64,000 bases of DNA. Source: Oxyruncus cristatus (taxonomy: Eukaryota; Chordata; Aves; Passeriformes; Cotingidae). The stretch lies in assembly GCA_013399855.1 (NCBI GenBank), contig VXAY01004300.1:62993-126992 (forward strand). The letters run 5' to 3'. Of the stretch, positions 1 through 12,541 are shown piece after piece; position 1 is the stretch's first letter; each line of letters begins with the position of its first letter. A program made the translations under genes and the position numbers. The notes under the pieces were generated by a model. That model was given only the letters and a program-made list of their open reading frames with translations, was not told the origin of the DNA and ran no database searches.

Positions 1-1514
1 AACCATTCTGCTCACACATGGAGACTGTGCTTGAGCTTTTTTTTATTGATCTACTTACATTTGAAATCTGGTCACTGCAGCCATGGAGGCCCTTCATTTT
101 AGCTGTGTTTGCATCATAGAACAACCTCCATATTAAATATTTATTTTTAACTAAATGTTGAATAAAACCTTAAACGGTGAGCTTCGAAGAAACCAAGTGT
201 AAGGGTTAGCAGTGACATACATCTTAAACACAAAATCTTGTTATGTAAAGCAGCCTAAAAAAGTGACATCAGCCAAGCTTTGTAGTCCTTTCCTAACATG
301 AGTTGTTTTGAATAAGAGGTCCTTGTTAGATTTACCCAGTGTTACCTTGCTTAACACTGTAGTCAATGAAATTTGTGGTTTTCATGCATTGTATGCCCAG
401 TGCTTTTGGAGAAAAACCCAGAAGAATAGAATGTGATTGTATTACACAAAATAAAGGTGTACTAAAATTAGTAATAAACACTGCCTTATTGAGTGTTATA
501 TGGGGAAAATAATGGATGTATTAGAAATTACTGTACTCATATATATACACATAAACTGTAGGTTTAGCTATCATTATAATGTGAAAAGTACATATTTAGA
601 AATAATGTATATGAGCTGTGATGCAAAGTTGATTCTTCCCCTTCCTCCCCATTCGGTTTTGCTTTTCCAAGTTAGAAATCAAGGGAGGTACTTCCGCTAG
701 TTTATACATTTAGTTTGATAACTTTTCTGTATTTTTGTTTGCTCTAGTGATGAAAATTTTTATAAGGAGAACTATACTTTTAACTGTAAAAATCAGTTTT
801 CCTAGCTTCCTTAGTTCCTGTGGGAATAAAAGTGAGCCCAATATGCCCACTCTCCACACATCTTTTGATCTCTTATGTTTTAAGTTACTTACTTATAACC
901 TGCCCTGTAAATAGAAAGTATTGCTGAGGAAAGTTGTTAATAAATTCTTACTTCATATGTATGGATCCAGGAAAACGGGAAACCATTAGGGAAGGTTTCT
1001 TACTGTGTTTTTCAGCAAGATAAAAATATCAAACATATATGCCTGGAAGAGTCTAGTTTTTCAAGCTATATCAGCTGATTTAATAAAAAATATTATCACT
1101 CTCTACAGCTGCGGTCTTTTCTAGGTAGTTACAGCTTTTAAAAAGGATAAACTGTAAGACATGCGAACAGTATTTTTCCATTTAATCTCTGATCATTTTT
1201 CATTCTTGGAATTACCTTAGGTAACTCACTGCTTCTTATCAGTGTTGATGCAAGAGCTAGATCAGAGGTAATAGCTGAGACTACAACTGTGTGGTTTAGG
1301 AGAAAAGTGAGGCAGAAGAGTGCTTGATGGATCATTTGGGGCTCTAGCCTCTACTACAGTTGTAATGCCAGAAACAATTCCTTTATAGCATGATTGTAGG
1401 AACTTTCAAAGAAGCAAGGAGAATTCCTAGGGTTTTTTACTTACCGAGTCTAATATGAGAAACAGTAGAGAGTCCCATTTTGGCTCTTTCAGTGAAATTA
1501 CCTTACTCAGGATT
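1..1514. other. AT-rich non-coding sequence
   Basis: No exon, RNA gene or recognisable repeat was seen. AATAAA motifs occur (for example near 450) without other 3'-end signals. Confidence 0.6.
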
Positions 1515-1937
1515 CTAAAGATGGTGAAGGGTCTAGAGGGGCCATATGACGAGTGGCTGAAGTCACTTGGTTTGTTCAGCTGGAGGAGACTGAGGGGAGA
1601 CTAATTGGGGTTTGCAACTCCCTCCCGAGGGGCAGCAGAGGGGCAGCTCCAATTTCTGCACTCTGTGACCAGTGACAGGACTCATGGAAATGGCTGGAGC
1701 TGTGTCAGGGGAATTTAGGCTGGGTATTAGTAAAAAGTTCTTCCCCCAGAGGGTGGTTGGGCACTGAACAGGCTCCCCAGGGCAGTGGGCACGGCCCCAA
1801 GGCTGCCGGAGCTCCGGGAGGGTTTGGACAACGCTCTGAGGGACAGGGTGGGATCGTTGGGGTGTCTGTGCAGGGCCAGGACTTGGACTGGATGGTCCTT
1901 GTGGGTCCCTTCCAACTCAGGATATTCTGTGATTCTA
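1515..1937 (+). mobile_element. CR1 LINE 3' fragment
   Basis: Typical CR1 3' segments are present: GTGACCAGTGACAGGACTC, GAAATGGCTGGAGCTGTG, CCCAGAGGGTGGTTGGGCA, and a tail TCCAACTCAGGATATTCTG with terminal GATTCTAA. It is 5'-truncated. Confidence 0.9.
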
Positions 1938-2537
1938 AATGGATACACACCCACCCTCTTAGTTAGCATTAACACTTGGAGAACAACAGTGGTTGAATTT
2001 TTTTCACCATGTTGTCAACATAGACCATGTTATAAGGTACTGTCCCAAAGAAAGTGTGTAAGAAATGGCAAGAAAGATGAAAACCTGTGGATTATGGAAA
2101 GAAATCACAGTAGTGCATTTCAACAATTACTGTCTTTCTGGCTGCTTAGTAGGGAGAGCACTTGGATTTAATCATACCTTAAATATATTGGAGAAGGATT
2201 TGGAGAACAGGGTTTAAGTATGGTGAGTGGAGATGTGAACTCAAAATAGGGAGGTCCCATTTTGATGTCATACTAGAGACCTTCTGTTTGGCATTTGTTT
2301 TTCAGGTCTTTTTTGTTTGTTTGTTTTAACTTGCCAGCTACTTGCCAAATGAAAATTATATTAAAGGTTTTGCATAGTTTCCTTCTTGATCAATGCATGA
2401 AGAGTGTTTGGAGAAGTAAATTTAGAAAAGAGAAAAAAACACTTAAAGAAAGAATGTATTCCCAAAATGACAACAAACTTAGTGAGAGTCCTTTATTGTT
2501 TGGCATTTAACTGTGATATTAGCACTATATTTCCCCA

Positions 2538-2803
2538 CCAGGATCATCCAGTCCCAAGTCCTGGCCCTGCACAGACACCCCAACAATCCCAACCTGTCCC
2601 TCAGAGTGTTGTCCAAATACCCTCTGGGGGAAGAACCTTGTCCTGGTATCCAGCCTAAACCTCCCTGACACAGCTCCAGCCATTTCCATGAGTCCTGTCA
2701 CTGGTCACAAGAGTGACTTGCCTTTCCGTTGCCCCTTGGGAGGACGTTGAAGACCACAATGAGGTCTGACCTCAGTTTCCTCCTCTCCAGGCTGAATAGA
2801 CCA
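2538..2803 (-). mobile_element. CR1 LINE fragment, inverted
   Basis: The reverse complement matches the CR1 copy at 1515-1937, sharing GTGACCAGTGACAGGACTC and TGTCTGTGCAGGGCCAGG. About 70 bases are missing after the CAGAGGGT block, and the last tail bases are lost. Confidence 0.85.
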
Positions 2804-3042
2804 GGAGTTGCACCAGGGGAGGTTCAGAAGAGATACTAGAAAAGAAAATTTCCCGCAGAAGTGCTCAGGCATTGGAATAAGTTGCCCAGGGATGTGGTGG
2901 AGTCTCTGTCTCTGGAAGTATTTAAGAGGCATCTTGATGCAGCACTTGGGGCCATGGTTTGGGAGTAGTTATGGTGGTGCTGGGTTGATGGTTGGACTAC
3001 GTGATCTTGAAGGTCTCTCCCAAGCTGTGGAAGATTGTGTGA
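2804..3042 (+). mobile_element. CR1 LINE 3' fragment abutting the inverted copy
   Basis: It contains TTGCCCAGGGATGTGGTGGA, a CTCTGGAAGTATTTAAGAGG-like block and GGTTGGACTACGTGATCTTG followed by AAGGTCTC, diagnostic for CR1 3' ends. It joins the minus-strand copy head to head near 2803. Confidence 0.8.
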
Positions 3043-5270
3043 ATTTGAACAATGCACACGTGAACTAAACAGTGATAGGTTCTAGATTATTACCTGCTAT
3101 CAGGCAGAGATATTGGGGTGATAATACATAGTTCTGTCAAAAACATCAGTTTAACAGCAGTCACAATGCAAGTTTGATGTGTTACTGGGAGGAGAAAAAC
3201 AAGGACAAACCAGAAAACATCTGGAACACTGTCACCCTGTCAAGTAAAGTAAAATGCAAATAAAAGTGAAAGGAATCATCAGTTTTGGAACACTTTATAT
3301 ATGAGATGAGACTATATAGAAGCCTTCAGCTTGGGCTAGAAAGCCACACGTGGAATAGTAAAATAAATAGAAAGCATTTTTTGGGCATTTCAGGTATGAA
3401 AAATAACCTGGTAAAAAAACCCCCAGTAATTTGTTAACAAAAATCAAATAATAGCACTTTTCTCTTGATGCTGGATTAAATTGTGGAATCCTCCTTAGAT
3501 GCTGTGGAGAGCAAAATGCACTTAGAGTGATTAATGGAAGATGTGCTTATCAGTCACTGCTGAACGTGGTGATTGAATTGCAGTGTTAGGTTTGTTAAAT
3601 CTTCATATTTCTGATTTTTGTGAGAAGGATATATACCTTTATTCTTTCTTGAAATGTTTATTACTCATGTACATGGACCTTTATTCTGAATACATTCCTG
3701 TTAATTTTGGTTTCATTAATTTTGGTTTTGTTAATATTTGAGGTTTTGTTAGTATTTGAGGTCTTGTGTAGATGGAATAACAAAAAATGCCAGAACCCCC
3801 AAAATTTTCTAAGATTTTAATGAATATAGTGGTTTCTTCATGTTTTTCATGTGGGATTTAAAAGTAATCATCCCTGTTTTTTGTTCAGCCGCAGTTTTTG
3901 CAGTCATCACTGATTATTTTGTCCTTCATTCTTGGTTCCTTACTGTGCTCTCTTTGCGCTGAGTTTGTTAATGTGAGTTATTCCATTAACGTAATGCATA
4001 TAGACTAGTTTTATGTACAGTAACTTCCACCTTACAGACTTTTCCCATATCCCTTTCTTTCCGTGTTCCTGTGTGTGAATTTTAGCCTTCAGGTATGTAA
4101 CATGGGATATTCATTAATCCAGGTGTTTTATAGGTGTTAATGGCACTATATTAAATGGAAGGGAAAAATGACCTATCCTAAATACTGCACACAACATTGC
4201 AAGTAAGTTGCAGTTAAATTTGGGCTAATGTGTTTGGTTGGAATAATAAATAAAAGTGTTGAAATTGTTCCTGTGCTGTGGGACTTTCAGTAGTACTCTG
4301 AGGCACAGAGTTCACATTTGGTTTAGTTGTAACTTATACATAAAAAAAGGGTTAAAAAGACAACCTGCTACATACAGTTTTTGGATTGTTTTCATCAGGA
4401 TCAACTGTGAAAGGGAAGATTAGGACCACATCAGAAACTAGTGTAAATATGTTGCTCTTTTTGTTGGTTTTGTCTTTTTTTGAGTGCAGCAGGTAACAGT
4501 GCTGTCCATGTCAACAGCATAATACTAATAAGCAAAGCATCACCTCTCTGAAGTGCAGCTTTTGAAATAAGAATATCTTGGAATTATACGTGTTATGGTA
4601 TTGCTCCTAATAGTGAAGAACAGAAGTCTGAGTGCAGTAGTTGTCACAAACAGGTGTAACTAGTAGGTTGGCCATTCTGTACATGGATACATTGTGTTTA
4701 ACTTTCATTACAAGAATCAGAGAAATAGTAGTACTAAGAATTTGGAAGACTGCATGTGATACATGGGGAGTTAATTTTAAAGTACCAAAATACATTTCAC
4801 TCTAGTGGAAGAAAGCTTTCAGTTAGAGTTTTTTTTAAATGCTTTTTTAAGACTGGTTTGGGAATTCAGTATCACAGTGATAACTTTAAAGGATTTTTCC
4901 CCATATTAATTACTTAAAAATTAAGTGTTTTACTTTGTTAGGCTAAATTAAAGAAGTCCGATCATGACCTTAAGTTTGTCTGTAATTCATATGTATTGTG
5001 AAAATGAAGGCATTTGTGAGATATGCTTATTTTCTGAAAGGAATGTCTACAATTGAAACAAAACTGATCTAATGCAGAAAACTGTTAAGTGAAAGTGGCC
5101 TGACCCAGTGTGGTTATTAATGTACGAGGTTAACATCAATTGTGAACCTTGATTGAACATGAAGGTATGCATTTATTTCCAAACCATATTTCAGTAACAG
5201 AGATAAACAAGGGAAAGTGCTCCCCTGGGCCTGTTGTTGGTGAGCAGAGAAGGACATGTAGGTGGTGTAC
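3043..5270. other. Non-coding stretch between CR1 copies
   Basis: AT-rich. It has a short degenerate tandem run of TTAATTTTGGTTT/TTTGAGGTTTTG units at 3700-3770. Nothing else was recognised. Confidence 0.6.
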
Positions 5271-5797
5271 TGGCCACAGGCCCAGGGCAGTGCCTGTCCC
5301 TGTGCCGGGCACTGCTGAGGCCCCTCGAAGGCTGTGTCCAGTTCTGGGCCCCTCACGGCAAGAAAGACACGGAGGGGCTGGAGTGTGTGCAGGGAAGGGG
5401 CTGGAGCAGCAGGAAGGACTGAGGGAGCTGGGGGGGCTCAGCCTGGAGAAAAGGAGGCTCAGGGGGGACCTTCTGGCTCTGCAACTCCCTGACAGGAGGG
5501 GGGAGTCGGGGGGAGGTTGGGATCTGCTCCCAGGGAACAAGGGACAGGAAAAGTGGAAATGGCGTCAGGCTGTGCCGGGGAGGCTCAGGTTGGACATCAG
5601 GAGGAAAATTTCTTACCCAAAAGGGTGGTCAAGCCCTGGCACAGGCTGGCCAGGTCAGTGGTGGTGTTACAATCCCTAGAGGGATTTAAAAACCGTGTAG
5701 ATGTGACATTTGGGGATGAGGTTGGTGAACTTGGCAATAGTAGGTTAATGGTTGAAGTCTATGATCTTAAAGGTCTTTTCCAATCTGTATGATTCTT
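5271..5797 (+). mobile_element. CR1 LINE 3' fragment, mosaic
   Basis: From TGGCCACAGG at 5271 to about 5605 it matches 48261-48612 with about 8 substitutions and one 17-base gap. From about 5606 to the end at GATTCTTT it diverges strongly into a different CR1 tail. GC-rich and without a coding frame; the overlapping reading frames in it are incidental. Confidence 0.9.
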
Positions 5798-8700
5798 TAC
5801 ATATACTTGTTTAGTTTTATTTCTATTCCTTGAATTGGAGCCTGCATCTGTTAGAAGAAAACTGAAGCAATATGTAGATCTCGGGTGACCCAGTGCACAA
5901 GGTTGCCATTACACTTATGGCACGTATCGTAATTGAGATGCAGTTAGATTAAATCAATACATCTTAATCCTGAATAGTTTTAAGTGTGTGTCTGCGTTCA
6001 TAAAAAGGCATTGACCTACTGACACTTAGAGGAGCTGAGCATGTAAAATTGTTATGCAGAATCTTGGCCTTAAGTTAGTGACTGGTTTCTTTTCATTATT
6101 TCAGTAGTAGCATTAATGGTATTTTAATACCTTTTGTGATTTTTTTCTATAAAAATAATTTACACTTGCTCTCATCAATAATGACCTATCATATTTCAAC
6201 AATCTTCTCATTTCATTAACTGATACCTGCTTTACTATGAAGAATGTTTATCCTACTTATCCTGAATCATAGTAGTCAGATGAATGTAGGCTGTAAAAAA
6301 ATTAGTGTGTTTTTTTCAGGGCATATTCCAAGTTTAAGCATTTCTGGTTTTGTTTTTTAAGGATAAATACTTCTTCTAGACACAATTGTCAGAGAAAGAA
6401 GGGAACTATTACATGTGGCTGCTAATCCAGTGAGTATAACAAAGTTTTGCACTTGGAAGTTTGCCTTTGGTGCCCGTACACTATTCACACTGTGGTTCTT
6501 AATGATGTGAGTTACCATCCCAAAGAAAAAGCTGACTGTGATGCATAGAATGGCATTAGTTAAAAACCCAAACACACTTCGGAATACTGATTCTGTACAG
6601 TGTAGATTTTTGATAATCCTTAACAAGTTATTTTCATGTATCCAGAGCTTGTTAGCTATGGAGCTGCAGATTAGCCCTTCATTATGAGTAGATTGAACTC
6701 AAATGCTGTTTGTGGAATGGGAAAAGTAATTTCTGATAAAACTCAACTGCTACTATAATACTTCTCGTTTCCTTTGTGGCTCTTTCCCTGTTGTCAACGC
6801 ACCTAAAATTTTATGACAGTGCTGTGTCTGCTCACCTGTCTGTTCATGGTGCCTGTCCACTCCATGCAGTCACTTTTGTTTGCCATTTGTTTTCAGCCTT
6901 AACTGAAAGTAGGCTTGACATTTAACAGTAAAGTTCTACAGTTTTGTGAAAATAATTCCTGTATTGAAGAAGATGCTCAGATTAAACCCACCAGCTGAGG
7001 AAGTGGTAGGCCAGTAGTAGTGTTATTTCAGCCCTGTCCCAAGCAGTTCTTCAGTTCCTCAGTGTGTGTGCACTTTCCAATAAGTATATCCACTGTCAGC
7101 TCTGTCCTTGCCAAGTGAGTTGTTGCAATGGGTTTGTTTTTTGTGGAGAGGATGTGGTTTATGGCATCACGAGAATGCAGAGGACCATCACAGGAACACT
7201 GCTTGCAGGAGAGTGTTTTCAGTTACCTCAAAGGTATCATGCGCATAGGAAACCTGTAGTAAAAAGCTTTTACATGGTGCCTTCCACATGTATACAGCAG
7301 AATGTGGATACTGAAGTTTAGTTTTTTGGATCCAAATTTTGTTTTCAGAATAAATGTAGTGTGATTTCAATTAGAAAATGTTGGTTGCTTTTAAGTAACA
7401 TGACTAGAATGATGTTTACATCTGTAACTACAAGCAAGAAGTAATCCAGTCATTTCTTTAGAATCATTCCCATGTGCACATTTATTTCTTACTGAGGGTG
7501 CAGATAGGCCAGCACAAGTCATGCTGATTTGTTATCTTTCCATTCCGCTATTACACGAGAGAACAAACATTTGCATTGATGTGTGAAATGAAAACTTGCC
7601 TTTATGAAATCCATGCACATAATAATACAGTTTTCCAGAGCTTTCATTTTGGTTGATGATTTTTCAGAGCCGGAGTCTGTGTGCTTAACAGCACCCTGTG
7701 AAATGGATTGTGTGCATGAGTCACATGGATAGCTCACAGACGGCTGGCTGCCCTTTTATCAATAAAAGCAGGACTTGCCATTTTATATAGTCAAATGCAA
7801 GTGAAAACCATAAGGTTTTAAAAAGTGTAGTCATAGCTATTTTTTAGTGGAAGTGAAGTGTCCGCTCTCCCCCCCAGTATCGTAGACTGGATTTCAATGA
7901 TCAGGCAGACCATACCTGGTTCGCTTCCGTCCTGTAAATTGTAAACCAGACTAGCAAGAGTCAGACTTTTTTGTCAAATATTAAAAAGCTTGCATAAATG
8001 GCTCCTTTCATTATAATATAAATCACATTGGTTCATGTGTGTGGCAATAATTAACTTCTGTTGATGTTAGAAAATAAGTCATCATATCATTGCTGAAAAA
8101 CAGGTTTCAGTATGTTTTGAGTCATCAAACAGAAGTCAGGTGCCATTAGACCACTATAAATATAAGTAATTTTGAACAGCAAAAGTGTAAGGCTACAATT
8201 TCTACAGAACTTGAAGGGAAGCTTGGTTTCTTAAACAAGAAATTTAAATTTCTTTTTTATTTTTTAATAGAATATTTTACATATGGCAACCAATGAAATA
8301 ATCATAAATCACGTCTTTTAAAGAATATGGGCTCAGGATGATTGATTTTCAACTTACCAGTTGCTTGCTTTCCTGGCTATTTTTTTATGGACCATAAAGA
8401 AACAGTCAGAGGTCAGAGGACCAGGGCTCTGTAGATGAGCAAGTGTTTAAGTTTTAGAACAAACTTTTATCTTGACCATCTTTCCTTCTAAATAAATGCA
8501 GTTGGCTAAAGGAAAAAACCAAACCTTTTCCATAGTGGGTTATTACTAATTGCTTTAGTGTTTTTTAGGTTGAGATACTCAGATACTGATTGATACTTTG
8601 AGCAATATTTAAAAAATGCTTAGCATTTCTGTTGATGCTCTTGGTAGATGTGCTTTGAATACCATTAGTAGTAGAGTTAAATTTGTGCTAAGCAGCAGTG

Positions 8701-9751
8701 GGAGTTTCATTCTTTAGCTCAAGCTCCAGTCTTTAAGAAATGAAAAGACAAGGATACTCTATTAAGAAACACTTGGAACTTCAGGTAGCTTCTGGCCTCT
8801 TGGCACTTGTGACCTGCAGGGTCCCTTCCATTCAGGTTTTAGTGCTCTTTCTTTACGGTATTTTCTCTTTCAGTCACTGGGCAATCAACTTCTACAGATT
8901 CCTAAGTTATCTTGTCAAAACTGCATTCTCATCCTGAACCTGAAAGCTCATAGAGGAGAAGAAAGTACTTGCAAGCTTGTTTTTGCCCAGAAAGGGCAGG
9001 GAAGCAGAAGAAAAAGAATCTGAAAAACAAATAGATTTTTAATACGTAACCGTTAATAAAGTCTTCAGGTTTGCTGTAATCCATGCTGCTGTTAGCTTAC
9101 TATCATTATCAGAAGTCTAGTATAATGTCTAGTACACTGCTTTTGTACTAGAATGATACTAGGATAATGAATGTAATCTATATGAATGGTTTGAACTAAA
9201 AAATTTATGGCTACCGCTAGCTCATAATTTTAGATTCCTTATTTTCTGTGTGCATAACTTACAGGTTTTTTTGTTTTCTTCCCACCCCTCCCCCCGCTTC
9301 TCATATGTGGGCAAGATCTAAAGCATCACTTCAGCAAGACTGAAGGAATAGGGGGAGTATAGAAGAAAACACTGGCACTCCTGGCAGCAGAGTTCCTCAC
9401 TGAAAATAAAATTCTCAATTTTATTTTAAACCAGTAAGATTGATGGCTTACTTTACCCTTTGAACTTCATGGGGTGTCTTGTAGTCTGTTGTTTTGGTGC
9501 CACAACACTGTCTCAGAGTTATTTGTTCATTAATACCACAGAACGGTATTTTCCAGTAATGGAGAAACATCTGTATGCAACTTCTGTTTCTTTGAACTAA
9601 TTGTTATCATAATTCTTTATGCCAGAAGAATAATCATAATTCATAAGTTGTTGGTCTTAAGGTCTTTATGGCATGTCACTGTTCGACATACATGCCGAAG
9701 GACGGAGGTGAGATTTATAGAATTCTGTGTGCGGTGCTGAGCTCCTCAGTA
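5798..9751. other. Non-coding stretch
   Basis: Unique-looking AT-rich sequence without exon-like splice pairs that I could support. Confidence 0.6.
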
Positions 9752-10303
9752 TGGAAGAGATGGAGCCACTGAAGAGCGTCCAATAAATGACCATTAAGAT
9801 GTTGAAGGGACTGGAGCATCTCTCCTGTGGGAAAAGGCTGAGAGAGCTCAAATTCTTCAGCCCAGAGAAGAGAAGGTTCAGGGGAGCCTCATCAGTGTTT
9901 ATAAACACCTGAACAAAAGGTGCAAAGAGGACAGAGCTGGGCTCTTTCCAGTGGTGCCCAGTGACAGGACAAAAGCCCACGGGCACAGAGTGGAACACAG
10001 GAGGTTTCGTGCTGTGTGCTCTGGGATGACCGTGCTTGACCAGGTAGCTGGGACCAGGTGACCTGCTGTGGTCCCGTTCAACCTGACCCATTCTGTGAGG
10101 TTTCCCCCCAACATCAGGATATTCTTTTGGACTGTGAGGTGACTGAGTGCTGACATGGGTTGCCCCGAGAGACTGCAAAGTCTTCACTCTTGGAGATATT
10201 TCGAAGTTGTCTGGACACAGTCCTGGGCAACTGATTTGACGGGACTGCTTGAGCAAAGGGTTGAATAAGACCCTTTTAATCTCATCTACTCTGTGATTCC
10301 GTG
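9752..10303 (+). mobile_element. CR1 LINE 3' fragment with nested insertion
   Basis: Blocks such as GACCATTAAGATGTTGAAGG, AGAGAAGAGAAGGTTCAGGG and CAACATCAGGATATTC, then CTTGGAGATATTTCGAAG and GACACAGTCCTGGGCAAC, follow CR1 order to a GTGATTCCGTG end. The order is interrupted at 10008-10096 by a second CR1 tail. A 256-codon minus-strand frame across it is not a gene. Confidence 0.85.
10008..10096 (+). mobile_element. Short CR1 tail nested inside older CR1
   Basis: An 89-base segment resembling the last part of CR1 (GGACCAGGTGACCTGC, then TCCCGTTCAACCTGACCC and ATTCTGTG) interrupts the outer element. The septamer GAGGTTT lies on both sides, at 10001-10007 and 10097-10103. Confidence 0.6.
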
Positions 10304-12390
10304 TGTCACTTGTTTTGTATTTTAGGATGTTTTGGTGAACTGTTTGAAGTTTGTGTTGAAATGATACTAGGAGAGCATGCAAAGTCATAAGTTTTGGCCA
10401 AAAAAGTAGAATATTACTACAGTCTTGAATTAACAAACTCTAAAATTCTGAGGTCTTTAAGATCCATTGGAATAAGATGCATGAGGATTAAAAATACAAG
10501 CTACCTAATGTCATCTTTAAGAAGATAACTTTTTGTTGTTCTGTAATTTCTCAGTTTATACTCTTCAGACATTTCATGCACAGTGTCCTGACACAGGAGC
10601 ACTTGATAAAAGTGTGCTTGAAGGAAATCAACAAATCTGGCAAGTACAAAATGGCTTTTTTTTTTTGGTGCTGTTATGTTAGAAGAGAATGTTGACAACA
10701 GGTGATTTTAGTAACTTCATGATAAACTGTGCAGATACAGGGAACCCTGAGCATTACAGGTTAAACTTCTTTTTGTTACTTTTCTTCAGAATAATAAAAA
10801 TGGGGGTTTTTAAACTGTTTTATTAAAAGCTTAGTAGGAAGTTCTTCAATTCTGTCTTTGATGGATTACTGCATATATTTACACTGCCAAGTTCTATTTT
10901 ACCCAAAACCTGAGGGGAGAGGGAGAGCAGTTGATTTTTCTTTCACTAAAATTTGCTGCTTTGTTTTTTTCCCTGAAAACCAACAGTTATTCAAATGTGT
11001 CCATGCAAAAACGAAATACACAACATTCATGTCTGTAGCTCCATTCTGTCAGCTGTATTTCCCATGCTACCAGGGAACAATATAACTTCTCTATTCCAGA
11101 TTTTTGTGTGGTCGTCTCTGTTGCCTTTTAGCTTCAGGGAAGTGAACTTTCTGTAGCAAGGGTCTGTATTTAGAAAAATCTGTGAAACAGACTTCACGAC
11201 TAGTGTGGGTTATTTGTTTTTTTCAGGTAATGTGTTTGTACTTACCATATGATACGATAAATCAGCTATATATGCCTGTTAGGTGGCTCATGTTGTGTCT
11301 GGATGGTTTAAGGATAAACAACTGAAGATGTCCATTACTACTGCTGTTTTTTTGTGATACAGGCTTTTTTATTGCCTTTGATACGATTATTTGCACATTG
11401 ACCAATCTGAAGCCTTTTATTGTTCCCAGAGAGTAATATATTACTTTAATGTTTTAATTTGATGAAATTTCTTCGCTAGTTTAATTTTTTTATGATTGTA
11501 ATTCCACCTTTTAATAACATTTCTGCAAATATGAAGACTTAAAGTTCTGTTATAGGTGGTTGTTATTGACATCTCTTATTACAAGGCTATGTCAGTGAGA
11601 TCTGAGTATGTACCTCTTCTGTAGGAGTGTAAAAGCAGCAGACTGTGTTTCTCAAGGGTGGAATGGGTTTATTGTCTTGGAAAAACTGCAGGTGTTTGCC
11701 CTACTGAAGGGGTGTGTGTTTTGTAATGTTGTGTTATGTTGACTTGATTTGTGGATTAATGGAAACTGTTGGTCCCTGTGAGCAGAATATTCCAGTGCCT
11801 AAAAGTGTTACATATGTGTGTATAAAGAACACACTGCTATGTTGGGCAAGAGCGAATTAGAATTACAGTAGATTATTGTTGTTTCTTAATATGTATTTGT
11901 GGGTAAAAATTGTTTCCGTTGCTAAAATCCTCTTATTGTTAAATCTGTTCTTGTTTTTTTCTGATGTGCCTATAAAATATATGTAATGATATGTAGTAAA
12001 TGGTGTGATCTTAGCATTATCTAAGGTTGTTTTTACTGGAAGTGGTTTTATTCTTGGGTTCCAGTAGTCCTCTGCCAAAGAAGCTTTCAAATACATTGCT
12101 CAGGAATATTTTCTCCCAGATTTTAATTTGTGACTTCTGTTTTATGAAAGTACGTAATATCCTACCTGCTTCGGGTCATGTGGTTTCTTGTGTATTTATT
12201 CTGAAAAATAATTTATGTATGTATTGCCCTTTAAGAGAATAATTGCAAGTAAGTGTAAAAAGTACCCATGTTTCTGCCTCAAAAATGCCACTTCTGCATA
12301 AGGTCTAAATTACCTCTTCAGTGTCACACAATATGGTGGTCTTTTTCTCCAATGGTATCTTGGGCTGTAAATGCCAGGTGATTGGTAGGG

Positions 12391-12541
12391 GAGGTTTATA
12401 CGGGATATTGGTAAGAAATTCTTGGCTTTGAGAGTGGGAGGCCCTGGCACAGGTTGCCCGTAGAAGCTGTGGCTGCCCCATCTGTGGAAGTGTTGAAGGT
12501 CAGGGGCTTGGAGCAACCTGGTCTGGTGGAAGGTGTCCCTA
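12391..12541 (+). mobile_element. CR1 LINE fragment
   Basis: GGCCCTGGCACAGGTTGCCC, GTGTTGAAGGTCAGGGGCTT and CAACCTGGTCTGGTGGAAGG identify CR1. Both ends are truncated, and the 3' end stops at GTGTCCCT before an AT-rich run. Confidence 0.8.

Noticed and set aside
9666..10436. 256-codon minus-strand open frame
   Set aside because: It lies antisense across a CR1 fragment and its flanks; composition and position are explained by the repeat.
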